64,000 bases of DNA. Source: Promicromonospora thailandica (lineage in GTDB: Bacteria; Actinomycetota; Actinomycetes; Actinomycetales; Cellulomonadaceae). Under the pieces are notes generated by a model. The model worked only from the letters and a program-made list of their open reading frames with translations, was not told the origin of the DNA and ran no database searches. Positions 7,789 to 16,296 of this stretch are shown piece by piece. The stretch spans positions 62,001 to 126,000 of the forward strand of contig NZ_JAMTCS010000003.1 of assembly GCF_024171955.1 (NCBI RefSeq), in the 5' to 3' direction. Within the stretch, counting starts at the first letter, position 1. Each line of letters opens with the position of its first letter. A program made the position numbers and the translations under genes.

Positions 7789-8778
7789 GTGCCCGCCTCG
7801 CCGCCCACCTCTCGGCCCGCCCCTCAGCCCGCCCGGCTGCCCGCCGCCCTCGAGCGGGTCCTGCCGCTGCTGCGCTGCCCCGCCTGCGGTGCGCCGCTCG
7901 CGCCGGGTGACGGCGCCCTACGCTGCCCGGAGCGGCACAGCTTCGACGTGGCCCGGCACGGGTACGCCGGCCTGCTGACCGGCGCACGTGCCACCAGCGG
8001 CGACGACGGCCCCATGGCCCGGGCCCGCCGCGACTTCCTGGCCGCGGGCCGGTACGCGCCGGTGCGCGGCGCCGTCGCGGACCTGGCCACCGAAGCCGTC
8101 GCGCACCTGCGGCAGGGCCCGGCCGACAGCGGCCCGGGACGCCCCTTCGTCGTGGACGTCGGCTGCGGCACGGGCTACTACCTCGCGGGCGTGCTCGACG
8201 CCCTGCCCGACCCTCGGACCGGTGCCCGGCCCGACGCCGTCGGCCTGGGCCTGGACACCTCGGCGCACGCGCTGCGCGTCGCGGCGAGGGCGCACCCCCG
8301 CGCCGCCGCGGCGACCTGGGACGTGTTCCGGCCCTTCCCGGTCGCCTCCGGGTGCGCGGACGTGCTGCTCGACGTGTTCGCCCCGCGCAACCCGGCCGAG
8401 TTCCACCGGGTGCTGCGCCCGGGCGGGGCGCTCGTGGTCGTGCGGCCGTACCGCGGGCACCTGGCGGAGCTGCGCCGCCAGGTCTCCGGCATGGTGGCCG
8501 TGGACCCCGACAAGGAGCGGCGGCTGCACGACGCGCTCGACCCCTGGTTCGAGCCCGTCCGCACGCGCGAGGTCGAGTACACGACCCCGCTCACGCGGCA
8601 GGAGGCCGTCGACCTGGTGCTCATGACGCCGAGCGCCCGCCACGTGACCGCCGCCGACCTGTCCGACGACGACCTCCCGGGCGAGGTCACCGTCTCCGTC
8701 CTGGCCACGGCCTATCGGCGTCGCGACACGATCTCGGCGGGGGAGCGGCCGCCGGCGGCGGCGACCACGCGCCGCTGA
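7789..8778 (+). CDS. RlmA-type 23S rRNA (guanine-N1)-methyltransferase
   Basis: A SAM-dependent methyltransferase that modifies N1 of a guanine in hairpin 35 of 23S rRNA near the exit tunnel; the Gram-positive form (RlmA-II/TlrB) acts on G748 and can alter tylosin-class macrolide susceptibility. An N-terminal zinc finger is seen as RCPACG (near residue 30) and RCPERHSFD, followed by the SAM motif VVDVGCGTGYYLAG (near residue 125) and a C-terminal TPLTRQEAVDLVLMTP segment typical of RlmA. The GTG at 7789 has AGGAG 5 nt upstream. Whether it is the G745 or G748 type is not decidable by eye. Confidence 0.85.
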   Translation: MPASPPTSRPAPQPARLPAALERVLPLLRCPACGAPLAPGDGALRCPERHSFDVARHGYAGLLTGARATSGDDGPMARARRDFLAAGRYAPVRGAVADLATEAVAHLRQGPADSGPGRPFVVDVGCGTGYYLAGVLDALPDPRTGARPDAVGLGLDTSAHALRVAARAHPRAAAATWDVFRPFPVASGCADVLLDVFAPRNPAEFHRVLRPGGALVVVRPYRGHLAELRRQVSGMVAVDPDKERRLHDALDPWFEPVRTREVEYTTPLTRQEAVDLVLMTPSARHVTAADLSDDDLPGEVTVSVLATAYRRRDTISAGERPPAAATTRR

Positions 8779-8790
8779 GGCCGGCGCTCG

Positions 8791-8854
8791 CGTTCGAGAA
8801 CGACCTCAGGTGCAGATCCGGCCCCGATTCCGTCCCTCAGGTCGTTCTGGAACG
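8791..8854. repeat. Long palindrome, family C copy 1
   Basis: Arms of 20 nt (8791-8810 and 8835-8854) pair at 18 of 20 positions around a 24-nt C-rich loop. It lies between the convergent rlmA-like and HhH-GPD genes. The same arm and loop pattern recurs at 61442-61505 after xerC. Position suggests bidirectional termination; no T-tract is present. Confidence 0.75.
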
Positions 8855-8886
8855 TGACTGGCGGCGACCACGGGGAGTCAGAGGTG

Positions 8887-9477
8887 TCACGAGCCCTTGG
8901 CGGCTGCTTTCTGCGCCTTCTTGAACGCGCGGACCTCCTGCAGGCTCTCGGCGCTGGTCACATCCGCGATCGAGCGGCGCGAGCCCTCCTCGCCGAACTC
9001 GCCCGCCGCCTCGCGCCAGCCCGCCGGCTCGACCCCGCGCTGCTTGCCGAGCAGGGCCAGGAAGATCTTGGCCTTGCGCTCGCCGTAGCCCGGCAGCGCG
9101 TTGAGCCGCGTGAGTACCTCGGCGCCGGTCGGGGCGCCGCCGTCGGCGCCGGGGGCGGTCCAGATCCGGGCCGCGTCACCGTCGTACTCGTCGACGACGG
9201 TGCGCGCGAGCTCCAGCACCCGGCCCGCCATCGACCGGCCGTAGCGGTGGATCGCCGGGGGAGTGGTCGCCATGGTCACGAACTCGTCCGGGTCGGCCTC
9301 GGCGATGGCGCGGACGTCGAACGAGCCCATCCGGTCGCGGATCTTGCCGGGTCCGGCGAACGCGTGCTCCATGGGGAACTGCTGGTCCAGCAGCATGCCG
9401 ACGAGGAGCGCGAACGGGTCCTCGCTCAGCAGCCGGTCGGTGTCGGGGTCGCCGGTGATCCAGAGCTCGGTAGCCAT
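8887..9477 (-). CDS. HhH-GPD-type base excision DNA repair protein
   Basis: A 196-aa protein of the actinobacterial HhH-GPD group. FALLVGMLLDQQFPMEHAF is the N-terminal helix seen in this family and LNALPGYGERKAKIFLALLGK (near residue 122) is the helix-hairpin-helix that grips DNA. The usual catalytic aspartate/lysine region after the hairpin is short here and a glycosylase lysine is not evident, so whether it is a monofunctional glycosylase is uncertain. The ATG at 9477 is preferred; the frame extends upstream only through the divergent gene's promoter. Confidence 0.8.
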   Translation of the reverse strand: MATELWITGDPDTDRLLSEDPFALLVGMLLDQQFPMEHAFAGPGKIRDRMGSFDVRAIAEADPDEFVTMATTPPAIHRYGRSMAGRVLELARTVVDEYDGDAARIWTAPGADGGAPTGAEVLTRLNALPGYGERKAKIFLALLGKQRGVEPAGWREAAGEFGEEGSRRSIADVTSAESLQEVRAFKKAQKAAAKGS

Positions 9478-9581
9478 GCCTCCATAGTGCCCGATACAAG
9501 TGCCCGTACACCGGCCGACGCCCGTCCGCAGCCGGGCGCTGCTCTCAGCAGAAGCACCCGGCCTCGACGGCTGCGCGCCCC

Positions 9582-9587
9582 TACTCT
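9582..9587 (+). promoter_or_regulatory. -10 box of a leaderless promoter for the ClgR/PopR-like gene
   Basis: TACTCT ends 7 nt before the ATG at 9595 and no ribosome site lies between them. Confidence 0.5.
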
Positions 9588-9594
9588 CGACCAC

Positions 9595-9975
9595 ATGGCC
9601 GACACCGCACCAGCTCAGCCCGCAGCCCGCGCCGTCGCGCCCCGGGGAGCCGGCAGCCCACCGGCGCGGACGCGACGGGAACCGCTCTGGCGGCACCTGG
9701 TCGGGGAGCGACTGCGGGACGTGCGGCACGGCCGGGGCGAGACCCTCGACCAGACCGCGCGGCGGGCCGGGATCTCGCCCCAGTACCTGTCGGAGATCGA
9801 GCGCGGGGTGAAGGAGCCGTCGAGCGAGATGATCGCGGCGGTCACCGGCGCACTGGACATCACGCTCGTGGACCTGGTCGGTGCCGTGGCCGACCGGCTC
9901 GGCACGGTCCGTGAGACCGTCCGGGACACGCTCGGGCAGGCCACCTGCCGGGCGGCCTTCGCGCTCGCGGCGTAG
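9595..9975 (+). CDS. XRE-family regulator of the ClgR/PopR type
   Basis: A 126-aa regulator with one helix-turn-helix: TLDQTARRAGISPQYLSEIERG (about residues 50-71) followed by KEPSSEMIAAVTGALDITL, the pattern of ClgR and PopR, which activate clp protease genes in actinomycetes. It faces two clpP genes, and ClgR/PopR levels are themselves controlled by Clp degradation of a C-terminal Ala-rich tail. The protein here ends in ..AFALAA, which resembles such a degron; this is an inference. The first 30 residues are low-complexity Ala/Pro. It is separated from clpP by a strong hairpin. Confidence 0.8.
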   Translation: MADTAPAQPAARAVAPRGAGSPPARTRREPLWRHLVGERLRDVRHGRGETLDQTARRAGISPQYLSEIERGVKEPSSEMIAAVTGALDITLVDLVGAVADRLGTVRETVRDTLGQATCRAAFALAA

Positions 9976-10007
9976 CCGGCGCCGGCGCCCGAGCGGCGCC
10001 GGCTACG
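9971..10007. terminator. Bidirectional terminator-like hairpin between clgR-like and clpP genes
   Basis: CGTAGCCGGCGCC (9971-9983) pairs perfectly with 9995-10007 across an 11-nt loop. It overlaps the stop codon of the regulator and ends 5 nt before the clpP stop. Confidence 0.7.
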
Positions 10008-10012
10008 CCCCC

Positions 10013-10600
10013 TCAGCGCTGCTCGATCACGTGGTCCAGCAGGCCGTAGTCCCGCGCGCCGGCGGCGGTGAAGATGCGGTCCCGGTCGGTGTCCGCGCGC
10101 AGCGTGCCGACGGCCTGTCCCGTGTGCCGCGAGAGCGCCGCCTCCATGTCGGCCCGGATCCGGACCACCTCGTCGGCCTGGAGGATGAGGTCCGGGATGG
10201 CGCCCCGGCCCTGGGCGGCCGGCTGGTGCAGGATCACCCGGGCGTGCGGCAGCGCCGCGCGCTTGCCCTCGGCCCCGGCGGCGAGGAGCACCGCGCCGAC
10301 GGCGACGGCCTGCCCCACGCACGTCGTCGACACGGGGGAGCGGATGTAGCGCATGGTGTCGTAGATGGCCATGCCCGCGCTCGGGTCGCCGCCCTCGCAG
10401 TTGATGTAGAGCTGGATGTCGCTGTCCGGGCTGCTGGACTCCAGGTGGATGAGCTGGGCGATCAGCGCGTTGGCCACCCCGGCGTCGATCGCCGTACCGA
10501 GGTAGATGATCCGCTCGCTGAGCAGCTGGGAGTAGACGTCCATGATCCGCTCGCCGCGCGGGTGCGCCGCGATGACGTTCGGGATGGTGTAGGTGCTCAT
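10013..10600 (-). CDS. ClpP-like subunit lacking the catalytic serine
   Basis: A 195-aa ClpP-fold protein that should join a barrel-shaped Clp protease. The conserved CxGQAASMGA block is read here as CVGQAVAVGA, so the nucleophilic serine is alanine (codon GCC). The catalytic histidine remains in ARVILHQP and the aspartate in ADTDRD, and the fold residues around them look intact. It therefore cannot be an active serine protease and most likely serves as a structural or regulatory partner, as ClpR does in cyanobacteria. Its start overlaps the stop of the upstream, apparently active clpP by 4 nt (ATGA), so the two subunits are probably made together. Confidence 0.88.
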   Translation of the reverse strand: MSTYTIPNVIAAHPRGERIMDVYSQLLSERIIYLGTAIDAGVANALIAQLIHLESSSPDSDIQLYINCEGGDPSAGMAIYDTMRYIRSPVSTTCVGQAVAVGAVLLAAGAEGKRAALPHARVILHQPAAQGRGAIPDLILQADEVVRIRADMEAALSRHTGQAVGTLRADTDRDRIFTAAGARDYGLLDHVIEQR

Positions 10601-11250
10601 CGCGCGTCCCCCTCGTTCGTCGCACCGGTCGTCGCTGCGGTCGTGGTGGCGAAGCCCGTCCGGGCGCGCTCGCGGGGTCGGATGTCCCCGAAGCTGGTCA
10701 CGATCGAGTCGACGAACCCGAACTCGCGCGCCTCCTCGGCCGTGTACCAGTGGTCGTGCAACGAGTCCTCGAAGATCCGCTCGATCGGCTGCCCGGTGTC
10801 CTCCGAGACCAGCCGCAGCACGGTGTCGCGCGTGTGCCGCAGGTCGTCGGCCTGCAGCTCGATGTCGACGGCGGTGCCCGCGATGCCCGCGGAACCCTGG
10901 TGCATGAGCACGCGGGCGTTCGGCAGCGCACGCCGCTTGCCCGGGGTGCCCGCCGACAGCAGGAACTGCCCCGCGCTGTAGGCGATGCCCAGCACGAGCG
11001 TGGAGACGTCGTTGGGGATGGTGCGCATGAGGTCGCGGATGGCCAGCATCGCCGGGACGGAACCGCCCGGCGAGTGGATCCACAGGTCGATGTCCGACGA
11101 CGGGTCCTCCGTCGCCAGCGCGACGAGCTGCGTCATCAGGAGCGTGCCGTTGTCGTCGTCGAGGGGTCCGTCCAGGACGAGGACACGCCGCTCGTACAGG
11201 TCGCGTCGGGAGCGTTCGCCGAACTGGGGTGCCTTCGGTGCTTCGGTCAT
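10597..11250 (-). CDS. clpP: ATP-dependent Clp protease proteolytic subunit with intact triad
   Basis: A 217-aa ClpP. The catalytic serine is in LGIAYSAGQFLLSAG (near residue 98), histidine in NARVLMHQG (near 123), and the aspartate in the EDSLHD segment (near 172). The glycine-rich block around the serine is IAYSAG rather than the usual QAASMG, so this is a divergent ClpP of the kind found in ClpP3/ClpP4-type pairs. The C-terminus has an extra Ala/Thr-rich tail of about 20 residues. It is the first gene of a clpP pair facing a ClgR/PopR-type regulator, which probably controls it. Clp ATPases are encoded elsewhere. Confidence 0.88.
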   Translation of the reverse strand: MTEAPKAPQFGERSRRDLYERRVLVLDGPLDDDNGTLLMTQLVALATEDPSSDIDLWIHSPGGSVPAMLAIRDLMRTIPNDVSTLVLGIAYSAGQFLLSAGTPGKRRALPNARVLMHQGSAGIAGTAVDIELQADDLRHTRDTVLRLVSEDTGQPIERIFEDSLHDHWYTAEEAREFGFVDSIVTSFGDIRPRERARTGFATTTAATTGATNEGDAR

Positions 11251-11346
11251 GCCTCCACGGTGCCCCGCCCGGCGGCTCGGGGGCAGGCGGATCTGCCGGG
11301 AGCAGCACTGCTCAGAGCAGCGGGCCCGTCCGCGACCCGGTGGCGG

Positions 11347-11868
11347 TCAGAGGATCAGCCGGTCCGCGATCTCCAGGGTGTCGGTGAGGAAGTGCCCGTC
11401 GTCGCGCACCACGAGGGTGCCGCCCAGGTGGTCGAACATGGCCCGGCCCTGCTCGGCGTCGCAGCCCGCCTCGTCGGTCACGGAGTTCAGGTAGACGAGG
11501 TCGCGGGCGTGCGACCGGATCGCGTCCCAGTCGTAGGACTCCTGCAGCACCGGCTCGGGTCCCGGGTTCGGGTTGGTGCAGTAGCCGCCCACCAGCACCG
11601 CCTGGGCCACGGTGACGTCGATGTGCTCCAGGACCGCGAGCAGCAGCGCGGCACCGCCCGAGTGGCCCACGAGCACGGTGTCCTCGTCGAACGTGTGCGC
11701 GCCCAGCACGGTGGGCAGGAACGTCTCGATCGGGTCCACGTTGAGTCCGGGGTGGTGCGGCGTCTCGACGTCGTACCCGCGGGCCCGGAGGCGGTCGGCG
11801 AGCCACGGGTACCAGATCCACCTCGGGTCGGCGCGCGTGCCGTGGAAGATGATCGCCCGGCGTCCCAT
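11347..11868 (-). CDS. RBBP9/YdeN family alpha/beta hydrolase
   Basis: A small serine hydrolase of 173 aa. The first strand ends in IIFHGT, the nucleophile elbow is VGHSGGAALLLAV (near residue 68), and the histidine is in VRDDGHFL near the C-terminus, giving a Ser-Asp-His arrangement typical of RBBP9/YdeN. Substrates of bacterial members are generally unknown. Its ATG shares one base with the stop of the upstream GNAT gene (TGATG), so the two genes are translationally coupled. Confidence 0.8.
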   Translation of the reverse strand: MGRRAIIFHGTRADPRWIWYPWLADRLRARGYDVETPHHPGLNVDPIETFLPTVLGAHTFDEDTVLVGHSGGAALLLAVLEHIDVTVAQAVLVGGYCTNPNPGPEPVLQESYDWDAIRSHARDLVYLNSVTDEAGCDAEQGRAMFDHLGGTLVVRDDGHFLTDTLEIADRLIL

Positions 11869-12815
11869 CAGCTGTTCCTCTCGGTCGGGGCGGGTACGGC
11901 GGCGACCGCCGGCTGCACGGTCAGCGCCATCTGGTCCAGCACCGGCTCGAAGCCGATCGCCGCGTACGTGCGGTTGGACACCGGGTTGTCCCGGTCGGTG
12001 TAGAGGCAGACCCGGTGACCGGCGTCGAGCACGTCCTGCGCCGCGTGCGCCACCAGCGCCCGGGCGTAGCCGTGGCCGCGGTGCCGGGGCGGGGTGTAGA
12101 CGGGGCCGATCCGGGCCACGCCGAACGACGGCGGCTTCACACCGGTCAGCTGCACCACCTCGCCGTCGACCTCCCACAGCCAGACCTCTCCGTCGGCGAC
12201 CATGCGCGCGGCGCCCTGGACGGCGGGCGGGTCCGGGGCGGGCGGGCGTCCGGCCTGCGCGTCGGCCTCGGCGTGGAAGACGCCGAACCACGCCTCCACC
12301 AACGGCAGGTCGTCGGCCGTGGCCAGGCGGGGGCGGCCCGGCGGGGCCGGGTCGGGCGGGATGATCCGGGTCGCCTCCCAGAGGCGGTCCGGCCGGCCCT
12401 CGTCCACGGTGCCACCCGTGGCCCGCAGCACCTCGTCCGTGTACGCGCGGACGGCGGGCAGGGGGCCGTTGGCCGAGGTCAGCGCCGGCTCCCCGGCGAG
12501 GGTCGCCCGGTCGAGGGCCGCGCGGGCCAGCAGCCGGGCCGCGTCGTCGGGCAGGGCGGGCACCCACACCGTGTGCGGCGGGTACGGCATGGTGCGCATC
12601 GACACGCCGACGACGGCGCCGCCCGCGTCCCGCACGACGGCCCACCACAGGGGGTGGGCGGGCCGCGGCGCGCCGGCCGGGAAGGTGCGCGCGGCGTGGT
12701 GCGTCACGGTGGCCACGACGCTCCACACGACCGGGTCGGCCGCCATCAGGTCGCCCGCGACGGCCAGGACGGCGGCCGGGTCCTCGTGCAGCTCGACGCT
12801 GTGACCTGTGCTCAT
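11868..12815 (-). CDS. GNAT family N-acetyltransferase (two-domain)
   Basis: A 315-aa protein with a degenerate N-terminal half and a C-terminal GNAT domain. The acetyl-CoA-binding motif A is seen in VYTPPRHRGHGYARALVAHAAQ (near residue 245), with the R-x-x-G-x-G/A loop, followed by LYTDRDNPVSNRTYAAIGFEPV, the conserved motif B end. The start is the internal ATG at 12815, since the earlier ATG at 12860 adds a non-conserved stretch. The acceptor is unknown. Confidence 0.8.
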   Translation of the reverse strand: MSTGHSVELHEDPAAVLAVAGDLMAADPVVWSVVATVTHHAARTFPAGAPRPAHPLWWAVVRDAGGAVVGVSMRTMPYPPHTVWVPALPDDAARLLARAALDRATLAGEPALTSANGPLPAVRAYTDEVLRATGGTVDEGRPDRLWEATRIIPPDPAPPGRPRLATADDLPLVEAWFGVFHAEADAQAGRPPAPDPPAVQGAARMVADGEVWLWEVDGEVVQLTGVKPPSFGVARIGPVYTPPRHRGHGYARALVAHAAQDVLDAGHRVCLYTDRDNPVSNRTYAAIGFEPVLDQMALTVQPAVAAVPAPTERNS

Positions 12816-12891
12816 GCGGAGATCCTGGCACGCCGGCCGTCCGGTTTCGAGCGCTTTCACCGGTACCGGCGCACAGGGTCCCGGCCCCGGC

Positions 12892-13380
12892 TCAGCGGAC
12901 GAGCCGCACCTCCAGCACGTGCGTGTCCGGGTCGGTCGCGGTGACGCCGTCCGGCAGGAAGCCCGCGCGCTGGAAGAACTTGCGGGCGCGGGGGTTGGAC
13001 GCGTACGTCCAGATCTGGGCGGAGGTGCCGGGCGGGAGGGCGTTCTCCAGCAGGGCGTGGCCCACGTTGGTGCCGTGGAAGGCCGGGTCGACGTACAGCT
13101 CGTGCAGCTCGACGGGCCGCACCGGCGGGTGGCCCAGGTGCGGGCCGGACGGGTTCTTCATCGCGAAGCCGACGATCTTGTCGCCCACCTCGGCGACCAG
13201 GGCCTTGTTGCCGGCGGCGAGGATGCGCATCCAGCCCTCGGTCCGGGTGCCGAGCGTCTCGGTCTCCCAGTGCTCGGGTGGCAGCAGCTCGCCGAAGACC
13301 GCGCGCCGCGTGGTCCAGTGCACCGCGGCGATGCCGACGGCGTCGTCCGGGGTCGAGGCGCGGACGTGGAAATCTGACAT
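12892..13380 (-). CDS. GNAT family N-acetyltransferase
   Basis: A 162-aa acetyltransferase. The domain order is the N-terminal DDAVGIAAVHWTTRRAVFGELLPPEHW segment, strand VGFAMKN, and the acetyl-CoA loop seen as LYVDPAFHGTNVGHALLENA with the Gxx-G/A pattern, then YASNPRARKFFQRAGF. It resembles the next gene upstream (13400-13894) in overall pattern, particularly in the LPPE.W and NPRAR.F..R.GF segments, so the two are probably paralogs from an old tandem duplication. They are separated by only 19 nt and likely cotranscribed. Acceptor unknown. Confidence 0.85.
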   Translation of the reverse strand: MSDFHVRASTPDDAVGIAAVHWTTRRAVFGELLPPEHWETETLGTRTEGWMRILAAGNKALVAEVGDKIVGFAMKNPSGPHLGHPPVRPVELHELYVDPAFHGTNVGHALLENALPPGTSAQIWTYASNPRARKFFQRAGFLPDGVTATDPDTHVLEVRLVR

Positions 13381-13399
13381 GGGTGGAACGGTAACCCGA

Positions 13400-13894
13400 C
13401 TACCTGACCATACGTATCTCGGCGAGGTCGGCGGTGCTCGCGTCGACCACCCGGGCGCCCTCCGTCAGGAAGCCGTTGCGCTCGTAGAAGCGCCGGGCGC
13501 GGGGGTTGTCCTCGGCCACCCAGAGCTGGGCCGGGGTGCCGGGCGGCACGACGGCGTCCAGCAGCGCCTGCCCGACGCCGGTGCCGTGGTACGCGGCGAG
13601 CACGTACAGGAGGTAGAGCTGCCGGTCGCGGACCGGCAGCACGTCCTCCTGCTCCACGGCCTCGCCGGCCATCGCGATGCCGACCACCTCGTCGTCGGTC
13701 TCGGCGAGCAGCGGGGCCGCGCCGTTGGCCAGCCACCGCTGCCACGTGGCGACGCGGCGCTCGAACGTGGCGGTGGCCCAGAACTCGGGCGGCAGGATCG
13801 ACCCGTACGTCGTGACCCAGGTGGTGTGGTGCACCCGGGCGACCGCGGCGGCGTCGGACGGCGTGGCTGTGCGCAATCTCACGACGCGCAACAT
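13400..13894 (-). CDS. GNAT family N-acetyltransferase, paralog of the neighbour
   Basis: A 164-aa acetyltransferase with the LPPEFWATATFERRV segment near residue 37, the acetyl-CoA loop LYVLAAYHGTGVGQALLDAV (near residue 95), and NPRARRFYERNGF near residue 135. These blocks align with the downstream gene at 12892-13380. The ATG at 13894 is the most upstream start that keeps the domain and does not enter the spacer. Acceptor unknown. Confidence 0.83.
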   Translation of the reverse strand: MLRVVRLRTATPSDAAAVARVHHTTWVTTYGSILPPEFWATATFERRVATWQRWLANGAAPLLAETDDEVVGIAMAGEAVEQEDVLPVRDRQLYLLYVLAAYHGTGVGQALLDAVVPPGTPAQLWVAEDNPRARRFYERNGFLTEGARVVDASTADLAEIRMVR

Positions 13895-13944
13895 ACTCCC
13901 GCGCGGGGTCGACGGACGACCCCCGGCGCGGGAGAACAGCCAGG

Positions 13945-14340
13945 TCAGGCTCGGTGCAGGGTGCCGACCAGGCACTCCTCGATGCCGACCGCGGACAGGA
14001 GCCGCGACGGCACGGGCGCGAGCCAGCCCACGGCCTCGTGGGCGGGCACCAGGCGCACGTCCCGCACCTCGTACTCCGCGCCGCCGCGTGTGACGCGCAC
14101 GGTGCCGGAGCTCATCGTGTTGCGCGCCCAGTCGGTACCCGAACCCCACGGCAGGGGCAGCACCGCGACCACCCGGTCGTCCGGCCGGGCCGCGAACGCC
14201 ACGAGCGGCGTCTCGTAGCTCTTGCCTGACCTGCGGCCCACGTGGTGCAGCACCACCCAGGGCGGCAGCTGACCGGCGATGCGGAGCATCCACGGGTTGA
14301 GGACCTTGCCTGCCTGGACGACGAACTCGGGTGCGGCCAT
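13945..14340 (-). CDS. F420-dependent nitroreductase/quinone reductase family protein (DUF385, Ddn-like)
   Basis: A 131-aa split-barrel protein of the deazaflavin-dependent nitroreductase family. HHVGRRSGKSYETPLVAFA (near residue 30) is the signature seen in Mycobacterium Ddn and relatives that use reduced cofactor F420 to reduce quinones or nitroaromatics. Several ATGs lie close together (14388, 14352, 14349, 14340); the last fits the family N-terminus best. It follows the ABC cassette at 14405-17285 on the same strand with a 64-nt gap, and that cassette resembles the proposed F420-0 importer, so cofactor and enzyme may be supplied together. The physiological substrate is unknown. Confidence 0.82.
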   Translation of the reverse strand: MAAPEFVVQAGKVLNPWMLRIAGQLPPWVVLHHVGRRSGKSYETPLVAFAARPDDRVVAVLPLPWGSGTDWARNTMSSGTVRVTRGGAEYEVRDVRLVPAHEAVGWLAPVPSRLLSAVGIEECLVGTLHRA

Positions 14341-14404
14341 GGCCTCCATCATCGTCCAGGCGGGCCGATCCGGCAGCCGGAGCGGCACGCCGCGCCCCGC
14401 CGGC

Positions 14405-15243
<839 letters not shown>

Positions 15244-15247
<4 letters not shown>

Positions 15248-16296
15248 CGCTTTCCCTTCCACAGCAGTGCCGCGAAGACCGGGGCGCCGATCGCGGCCGT
15301 CACGATGCCCACGGGCAGCTCGCGGGGTTCGAAGACCGTCCGGGCCAGCGTGTCGGCCCAGACCAGGAACGACGCCCCGGCGAGCGCCGAGAGCGGCAGC
15401 AGCAGCCGGTGCCGCGCCCCGGTGAGCAGCCGCACCGCGTGCGGCAGGATCAGCCCGACGAAGCCGATGGACCCGCTCTGCGAGACCAGCGCGCCCGTCA
15501 GCAGCGCCACGCCGACCAGCAGCACCCACCGGGTCCGGTTGACGGGCACGCCCAGCGCCGCGGCCGCGGTGTCGCCGAACGTGAACGCGTCGAGCACCGA
15601 GCCGCTGAGCGCGAGCGGGACGCCGATCAGCAGCGCGGCGCCACCGGCGACGGCCACCGACGTCCACGTGGCCGACGCGACCGAACCCATCAGCCAGGAC
15701 AGCACCTCGCGGAACGCGTCACCCGTGGCCGACCAGAAGATCACGAACGACACGGCCGCCGCGCAGAGCTGGCTGATCGCGAGCCCCGCCAGCACGGTCC
15801 GGGTGGGCGTGATCGCGCCGGCCGCGCCGGCCAGCGTGAGCGCGAGCGCCAGCGCCCCGACGGCCCCGGCGAACGCCGCGACCGGCAGCAGCAGCGGTAC
15901 CCCGACGAGCAGCACCAGCACGGCGCCGAGCGACGCCCCCGACGACAGCCCCAGCAGGTAGGGGTCGGCGAGCGGGTTGCGCGTGAGCGACTGCATCACG
16001 GCGCCGCACAGGGCCAGCCCCGCGCCGACGGCCGCGGCCGTCAGGATCCGCGGCATCCGCAGCTGCCACACCATGCCGTCGCGCAGCGCGGACAGCGGCT
16101 CGACGCCCAGCGCGCCGCCCAGGCCGAGGTGCGTGGCCAGGGACCGGGCCACCTCGGACAGGGCCAGGTCCGCCGGCCCGACCGTGACGGCCACGCCGAC
16201 GCTCAGCAGGAGCACCAGCCCGGCGCCCGGCAGGGCGAGCGCGGGCAGGGCCGGCGCGGTGCGTACGGGTCTGCTCGTCACGGGTGTGCTCGTCAC
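15244..16296 (-). CDS. FecCD-type ABC transporter permease (proposed F420-0 uptake cassette)
   Basis: A 350-aa integral membrane permease with about nine to ten helices. Family blocks seen are LRMPRILTAAAVGAGLALCG with MQSLTRNPLADPYLLGLSSG (residues 79-118), LGVPVNRTRW, and GSIGFVGLILPHAVRLL, which is the cytoplasmic coupling region for the ATPase. GTG at 16296 shares 4 nt with the stop of the binding-protein gene (GTGA), so the cassette is translated as a coupled set. Only one permease gene is present, so it should act as a homodimer like BtuC. Confidence 0.85.

Noticed and set aside
5138-7987. 949-codon antisense frame across several genes
   Set aside because: Reads across multiple real genes on the other strand and has no coherent domain.
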